DNA of 14,717 bases from Gracilaria caudata (Eukaryota; Rhodophyta; Florideophyceae; Gracilariales; Gracilariaceae). A model generated the notes under the pieces. That model was given only the letters and a program-made list of their open reading frames with translations, was not told the DNA's origin and did no database searches. Below are positions 10,022 to 14,717 of the stretch, in pieces (within the stretch, counting starts at the first letter, position 1; every line of letters starts with the position of its first letter). The position numbers and the translations under genes are program-made. Location of the stretch: assembly GCA_030374735.1 (NCBI GenBank), contig JASCIV010000672.1, positions 1 through 14,717 of the forward strand, given 5' to 3'.

Positions 10022-10736
10022 CGAAATCAATGACAAGTTCAATCTGATCGCTCGTGAACTTCAATCTGACGACTTTAGAAGGCAAATCCATCAATGCACT
10101 GTCCAACCAGGATTGGAAAGGATCAGACATAGAAGGACCATTCGAAAATGTGCGCAGCTTTGGTCTTCTGTATCGCGGTCTCAAAAATCTGTTTCAGAAA
10201 CATTGACAATGGTTAACCAAGCGCAACAAAGAGGACGAGCTTACCGGAAATATGGATACCTCAGATATACTGTACAACAATACTACGAATGGAAACCCTG
10301 TCCGCTCCAAAATGAACATGAAGTTCAACAAGTATCATCACCCGAGAAATCCAGCTGCCACTTCTGCAACCGCATGGGTCACTGGAAGAAGGAGTGTTCA
10401 TTTCGCAAGCGCGGTCGCAAAACCTTCATAACGTATTACACTCTTCTAAACAGGAAGTACCCAGATGCCAAACGCAGCGAGAACTACGGGCTGATACGTG
10501 CGTACGTCCAGTCTACGGCTACAACGTACGATTCCGACTCCGAAGCATCTGACAATGAGGCTCCCACGCCGATACTTTTCACTGAAGACTGCGAGGAGGA
10601 GCCTGCCTTCTTGGATATTGTCAATGATGCTAAGCACAACCTAGACAGCTCTGAAGATGAAGAGAAGACAACGATGGGAGATATCAAAGTGGTTTCCACC
10701 AAATACGCCGCCTCCTTACAGCAAAGCGCGTTGTAG
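10011..10736 (+). pseudogene. Gag continuation with CCHC zinc knuckle and acidic tail
   Basis: Frame 3 continues the Gag reading: AFK in frame 2 is followed by HLLDEINDKFNLIARELQ in frame 3 if one A of the run at 10007-10010 is skipped. A zinc knuckle of form C-x2-C-x4-H-x4-C lies at 10356-10397 (CHFCNRMGHWKKEC), followed by a basic stretch (RKRGRK) as expected for nucleic-acid-binding nucleocapsid. An acidic segment rich in D, E and S lies at about 10525-10670, and the frame ends at TAG 10734-10736. Gag-like sequence seems to carry on in frame 2 after it (VARSKSE, stop at 10754-10756, then FGILDEDPLRSRMYNTRRPP), so another frameshift occurs here. Confidence 0.75.
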
Positions 10737-11021
10737 CACGCTCCAAATCCGAATGATTTGGAATTTTGGATGAAGATCCGCTTCGCAGCCGTATGTACAA
10801 TACCAGGCGACCACCGACCACTCAGATCAATCTCCGAACGCCCAAATATCCTCTATATTACTATACTCACCTCTCTTAACACTGGTAGAATCAACACAGG
10901 ACTACTCAAACCAGGACAATGATCCCCTTCCAAACTCGGCTCTCGATACTGCTTTCATTTCTACACCTATCTCAGATGATTCGGGACCACCCCCTCAAGT
11001 CATACCCAGCCCGAACCTACC

Positions 11022-11425
11022 TTGAGCTCCTTAACGAAGATATCCCGTTCATTCTACTCCCTTGGTAACGAACACGATTTTCGTGGGGCTTGTGTCGACT
11101 CCGGAGCCGCTAAATCGGTCATCGACCTACCTCAGGCTAAGGGTTACTCTCGCTCAGCTCGTCAGGAGTTTCAACTCACAGGACGACCGCATGCCTTTAT
11201 GTTCAGCAGAGAACGTAAAAAGTCGCTGGAATACTTCACCATCACAATTCCATTGCCAGATGGCAACGAGTTCTCCGAAAACTTGGACATCGTCGATTTT
11301 CCATCCCCATGCTTTTCGGGTATGATCTCTGCAAAAAGTATTCCATGGTATTTGAAATAGCTGACGATATGTTTTACTCAAAGAACTCCGACTGGATTAT
11401 CAATCTTTCACAATTTCGAATTTGA
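11022..11425 (+). pseudogene. Retroelement aspartic protease, frameshifted
   Basis: Frame 3 shows the active-site signature of retroelement proteases: GACVDSGAAKSVIDL, with the catalytic Asp codon at 11097-11099 followed by Ser-Gly. A strand-rich domain follows (FTITIPLPDGNEFSENLDIV) and ends in a TAG about 270 bases later. The family usually continues with a 'GLD' flap-end motif. Here that similarity moves to frame 2 from about 11315 (GYDLCKKYSMVFEIADDM), ending at TGA 11423-11425, so a frameshift sits near 11315. Frame 3 has a TGA at 10977-10979 upstream and no ATG start, consistent with an internal polyprotein domain. It is likely inactive. Confidence 0.72.
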
Positions 11426-12530
11426 ATCGACCAATCACGACGACGCGACGACTCGCGCAGCACGGCGCGCCGTGCACAGCGTAACGCCGCCATCGCACGT
11501 CACGGAAAACCGCTGGCTCACGAAACATGAATTAGTCGGGAACCCCTTGGTTGAGGAGGTTTACTATAATGTCAGCGCCGTCGGTCGTAACAGTATGTAG
11601 TAGATCTACCTCCCTACAGCGTAGGTAAAATAAACTAAATAGTATTGGGATATCTACCAGCAATGCTGTGCCAACCACCAACCCAACTGTACCGTATCAC
11701 ACGTGTTACATTGGCATACTGTTACTGCCACGGCGCATATCGAGCACGCGGCCGGTTAGACGCAGGTAATGTAGCCGATACACCCGCTATTAGGGGTAAT
11801 ACTCATATCTTCTTCACTAGAGTTGCTCGAACGACTAAGTAGGTAAACCAACCTCTCAGAGAGGTTGCACTTCAGCCGAAAACAACAAATATGGTGTTTC
11901 ATATGTATACAAGCCACTTGTCTCGGTGGTCGGGAGGAATGGCACAAAAAGAGAGTTTTGGTTCGAGCGCAGATATCGACGGAGGAGTTGAAAAGTTTGA
12001 GGAACGGATAGACAAGAAAAATGTTTGAAAGTGTTTCAATTAAGGAAAAGGTGTTGTTTTCTACAAAATACAAACTGCATGGTACAAGATACTGTATTTA
12101 AAAAAATAAATTGAAGAAAAACTGGGTTTTTGGGCTTAAGAGAGTTTTTTTGAACAAGATTGTACTGCGGGATCTATTTTGCGTAGAAAAGATGCTATAA
12201 AGCATGTATTAGAGTAAAAAGAGGAGGTTTGTAGGGTGAGGGTTATAAGAGAGAATTTTTCAAGCCAAGGAACACCTCTCTAAACGGGGCGGCAGACGGG
12301 TTTTGGTAGAGATAGTAAAGACAATCTTTTCCCAATCATGCCAAAAAGTAGACTGCCAAAAAAATGGACTTAAATTTGCAAAGGTAATTGCGAATAAATT
12401 GGATGATAAAATTTACTTTTTGGTTCATTTTGTTATTTTAAAAAATTTAAAAAGTTTTTAACTTTTAAGGATACCTTTCGGAAAAAGGTTAGTGTTTGTC
12501 ATTCTACTACACGAAGTGCTTACGTTTGAT
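11426..12530. other. Gene-free stretch becoming AT-rich
   Basis: About 1.1 kb without a convincing gene. The first part (to about 11980) is of mixed composition and might contain highly decayed polyprotein or a 3' LTR, but I see neither integrase motifs nor a repeat of upstream sequence. From about 11990 it turns strongly A/T-rich, with an AATAAA at 12105-12110 and long A and T runs near 12430-12465. Open frames are short. Confidence 0.5.
11460..11475. repeat. Perfect 16-bp palindrome
   Basis: gcacggcgcgccgtgc is identical to its reverse complement. It lies 35 bases after the end of the protease remnant in a locally CG-rich stretch. No role can be assigned. Confidence 0.9.
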
Positions 12531-12534
12531 ACCA

Positions 12535-12620
12535 AAGTGGGCCTCAGTGGTAGAGAAGTGGCAAAAGTCTCAAAATCACAGACAGCAATGTACCCTGCTG
12601 TGTGATTCGAATCAAAATTT
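12535..12620 (+). other. Degenerate class II tRNA-like sequence, possible SINE head
   Basis: An A-box-like string (tgggcctcagtggtagag, 12538-12555) is followed 49 bases on by a B-box-like string (gattcgaatc, 12604-12613). Between them is a hairpin: cacagacagca (12577-12587) pairs with tgctgtgtg (12596-12604) apart from one or two unpaired bases, with loop atgtaccc. The order A-box, anticodon-like arm, long variable-like hairpin and T-loop ttcgaat fits a class II (Leu/Ser type) tRNA. The acceptor and T stems do not pair properly, so it is not a functional tRNA. A tRNA-derived SINE head or a tRNA pseudogene is the likeliest reading; chance remains possible. Confidence 0.3.
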
Positions 12621-12991
12621 CAAGACTTTTAAAAGGTGTTCCAAAATACCCTGATCAGGAAGGTATAAGGGCCAAAATGTGCAATGAACCATTTCAAAAA
12701 TACGCAATGGCTTTTTTCCTGGAACCGAGATATGGCCGTTGTGTCCAAAACCTTGATTCTGACTACGAAAACCAAAGTTCAAGAACTCAATCTTAGCTTT
12801 CATTTGCACTTTACAAAACGAAAAAAGATGCAGTAACAACGAAGATATCAATAAAACATTCTCACCTTGTAATGTTGGCCGCACTAACTTCAAACGTCGG
12901 TTTCCCAATCAGAGCCACTGGAGAAGTACTCTACTTGAAGCCGTTCATCACCTTCGTAAAAACGGTCAAGCACATTCTTACCAAGGTAAGC

Positions 12992-13015
12992 TTTTTTTGG
13001 TTTTTTTTTTTTTTT
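12992..13015. repeat. Poly-T tract (T7-GG-T15)
   Basis: Seven T at 12992-12998, then GG and fifteen T at 13001-13015. A 5' splice-site-like AAGGTAAGC (12983-12991) stands just before it. On the - strand it reads as poly-A downstream of the transposase-like pseudogene and could mark the end of a retrotransposed transcript. It may equally be simple slippage. Confidence 0.8.
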
Positions 13016-13099
13016 GCTGAGGGTACGAGATCTGGAGAGCGGATTTCTACTCGGTTCGATTCGTCTTGAATCAGTGAAACACTCCCTGACACAACTGTT

Positions 13100-13738
13100 T
13101 CAACAGTTACGTCCCTCCTAAATAGCTCGAACTTCATGCAGGACACATCTGTAGACAACTCTTTCACCATGGCGCCTTCTGGAATGTAGAGCTAAAACGA
13201 AATATATGAAATCTCGACAGTTTAAATGTGCTCGAGACTGCGTAGAATCGTTCCAGTATCACCTTGCAACTGTACCAAATCACATCAGAAGAGCACACAA
13301 CATGATTAGCTACTGAACTTTCACTGATAACTCTCATCATATGCCGTGGCGCAAAAACGTCGAACTGCTTGAGGCGTCTCTTCACCATGCCAAACGCAGC
13401 ATCACACCGATTTTTAGTATGACCGGCCACCAAGAAACGCAACACAACTTCATCCTCAAACTTCATACACACTCTCCAAAGTAAATACCACAGCATATAA
13501 CGGTTCTTGTTTTGCCCTCCACAATTATCGTCATGTAAACTGAGATGGCGGTGATGCTCGGTTGAGGATCCCGACACGCGGTGTATTGCAATCGCGTGGT
13601 GCAGCATCGAAGCAACTTCGTTTCACGTCTTACTGTTTGGCCAGTGACCTTCTGGTGGACCGTAAACGTAGCAAATGCCTTTGCTGCTGCTATATATGTG
13701 GTGTTACACTACTGGCTGTAGAGCCTCGGTAGCGCGTG
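13100..13738 (-). pseudogene. DUF7869-type RNase-H-fold (transposase-like) pseudogene
   Basis: The - strand frame from ATG 13607-13605 encodes 147 residues with the hallmark blocks of this eukaryotic family: HDDNCGGQNKNRYMLWYLLW (about 13538-13480) and VAGHTKNRCDAAFGMVKRRL (about 13430-13370). The Asp/His residues resemble those of RNase-H-like DDE nucleases. The frame is open further upstream but carries stops TGA at 13625-13623 and TAA at 13706-13704, within family-like sequence (GICYVYGPPEG, then NEVASMLHH). At the 3' end it stops soon after STFQKAPW (near 13165), while the expected continuation GAMVKELSTDVSCMKFELF is in the next frame, so a 1-base indel sits near 13170. A full member is several hundred residues, so this is a core fragment. 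The family assignment is from memory of its motifs; a role as transposase is inference. Confidence 0.75.
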
Positions 13739-14569
13739 GAAAAAAGCCTCCAAAACACCGCAGGAAGCGGGTTTCGCCTTGCGAGCGACGTTCGCTAGAA
13801 CCTTACGGAGTGTATGTCGGGAGTGCCCGAGTGTGACGCGCGAGTACGGATGCGTCGTTTGAACACGTAAGTGTGTCCGGGTGGGCGGTACGAAGGCACG
13901 CGGATCGACGGAATATCCTGTGGAAAACCACACAAACACACACGAAAACAAAAAAAAGAAAATGAACGAAACACCACGAAAATATGCGCACGGTAGAGAT
14001 GATCTTCGAAGTAAGAGCTATGGCTCGGACGTTTCAGGCGCCACACTATAGGTGCTCCTACTCTCGAAATCGACTTAGGATTCCTCGCACTTCAAGGTGA
14101 AGTTGTAGAAGGTTGGTTGCTGGTTCCGGCTTTCCGGTTCTTCTTCTGTGGTTTTCAGACACTCAGACTCGCTCACGAGATTTGCACAAAAATATACTCC
14201 TTGAACGATAAGAGTATCTCACATCATCTTCAAGGTGAGCAAAAGATATTGCAGCGATCTGCACCCATCACACCGACACCGGTATCACATATTGCGCCCC
14301 TGCTGCAACCTCCCTGCGTTTGGAAACGTTGTGAGCAGCCCTCCTCTATAACATGCTTTGGCGATTTCGCCTTGTGTGCCGTAGACAGCGATGAACTTGC
14401 AAACGACTGCGTGCGATCCGCCAACTGAAGACGAACGGCGTCGACCTGACACAGTAAATGATGTTCACATCTTCCCCTCACCCACATGAGCTTGCTCTTC
14501 CCCTTCTTCTTCATCCTCCTGATGTTATTATCCTGGCTTACTGGCCACGTAAATGTTCAGGTGATCCAG
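13739..14569. other. Gene-free stretch between the transposase-like pseudogene and the chromodomain end
   Basis: About 830 bases. Open frames reach 103 codons on + (14117-14428) and 94 on - (14514-14230), without family resemblance. On the - strand, a pyrimidine-rich run ending in CAG (about 13962-13918) looks like an intron 3' end, but no exon partner is recognised. Confidence 0.45.
13928..13962. repeat. CA/A-rich low-complexity tract
   Basis: Alternating CA followed by A-runs (cacacaaacacacacgaaaa, then eight A and gaaaa). This is simple-sequence DNA with no unit preserved long enough to call a clean microsatellite. Confidence 0.75.
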
Positions 14570-14717
14570 TTATCCGATGAGAGCATCGTCGATATTATCC
14601 GGGATGGCCCGCTTTGCGCGCTTGCAGTACGCAACAATAGCCGAACGCGGCAGATTTGAAATGGGTTCCCATGTATCCTCGCTAGGTGGAAATCCATACC
14701 AGCGCGTTCTGAACAGT
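14570..14717 (-). CDS. Chromodomain protein C-terminus, partial
   Basis: The - strand frame enters from the right edge and ends at TAA 14572-14570, giving the last 48 residues. RTRWYGFPPSEDTWEP, then ISNLPRSAIVAYCKRAKRAI, is the second half of a chromodomain: strand with W-x-G, the conserved E-D-T-W-E-P turn that supplies aromatic-cage residues, then the C-terminal helix. Chromodomains bind methylated histone tails. At the very C-terminus of a protein, 15 residues before the stop, they are typical of integrases of chromodomain-bearing Ty3-type retrotransposons, where they guide insertion to chromatin. A cellular chromodomain protein is the alternative. No break is visible in this short part; the N-terminal half is outside the window. 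Confidence 0.8.
   Translation of the reverse strand, partial: LFRTRWYGFPPSEDTWEPISNLPRSAIVAYCKRAKRAIPDNIDDALIG

Larger units (their letters stand above)
8453..11425 (+). mobile_element. Decayed LTR-type retrotransposon remnant (gag, zinc knuckle, protease)
   Basis: In order on the + strand: gag with proline-rich region (8453-10021), zinc-knuckle segment with acidic tail (10011-10736), and aspartic protease with D-S-G (11022-11425). That order and content are those of LTR retrotransposons. Integrase, reverse transcriptase and RNase H are not visible in the remaining 3.3 kb in any frame. No LTR pair could be found by eye. Several frame breaks show it cannot make a full polyprotein. Without pol I cannot assign Ty1/copia or Ty3/gypsy firmly. 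Confidence 0.75.

Noticed and set aside
12535..12620. Functional tRNA gene
   Set aside because: Acceptor and T stems do not pair; kept only as a degenerate tRNA-like feature.
12983..13025. Very short intron (AAGGTAAGC, poly-T, GCTGAG)
   Set aside because: Would be only about 35 bases, with no coding exons on either side on the + strand.

Overview
The window looks like nuclear DNA of a gene-sparse, transposon-rich eukaryote. Evidence for this is the long stretches without genes, a decayed LTR-retrotransposon gag-protease, a domesticated or dead RNase-H-fold transposase-like gene (DUF7869-type), a chromodomain tail of the kind attached to retroelement integrases, homopolymer tracts, and no bacterial-style operons or ribosome binding sites. 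The exact lineage cannot be read from the sequence. A red alga is my first guess and another protist (for example an oomycete) the second, both with low confidence.

Left half (1-7050): a tandem segmental duplication. The 3' part of an intact armadillo-like helical-repeat gene enters from the left edge and ends at 1491. A spacer follows (1492-2362), then a roughly 1.7 kb block (2363 to about 4045). A decayed second copy of the same armadillo gene lies at 4450-5439. Directly after it comes a second, diverged copy of the 2363-4045 block (5448 to about 7050). The layout is therefore ARM gene / spacer / block A / ARM pseudogene / block B. The second ARM copy lost its C-terminal part together with the region equivalent to the first spacer. 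Reading frames are partly conserved between blocks A and B, so they probably descend from coding sequence. One possibility is the 5' half of the same armadillo gene, which for copy 1 would lie outside the window.

Middle (7051-11425): after about 1.4 kb with nothing recognisable, a + strand retrotransposon remnant. It carries a gag with a proline-rich region, a CCHC zinc knuckle, an acidic tail and an aspartic protease with D-S-G. It is broken by an in-frame stop, frameshifts, and the absence of integrase, reverse transcriptase and RNase H.

Right part (11426-14717): an AT-rich island holding a degenerate tRNA-like (class II) sequence that may be a SINE head, then a - strand DUF7869-type pseudogene. 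At the right edge is the C-terminal end of a - strand chromodomain protein that enters from outside the window.

Only two features could encode a working protein: the left-edge armadillo gene and the right-edge chromodomain fragment. Everything between is relic. I do not see a defence system, CRISPR array, rRNA or intact tRNA. The most informative item is the decaying tandem armadillo gene array.
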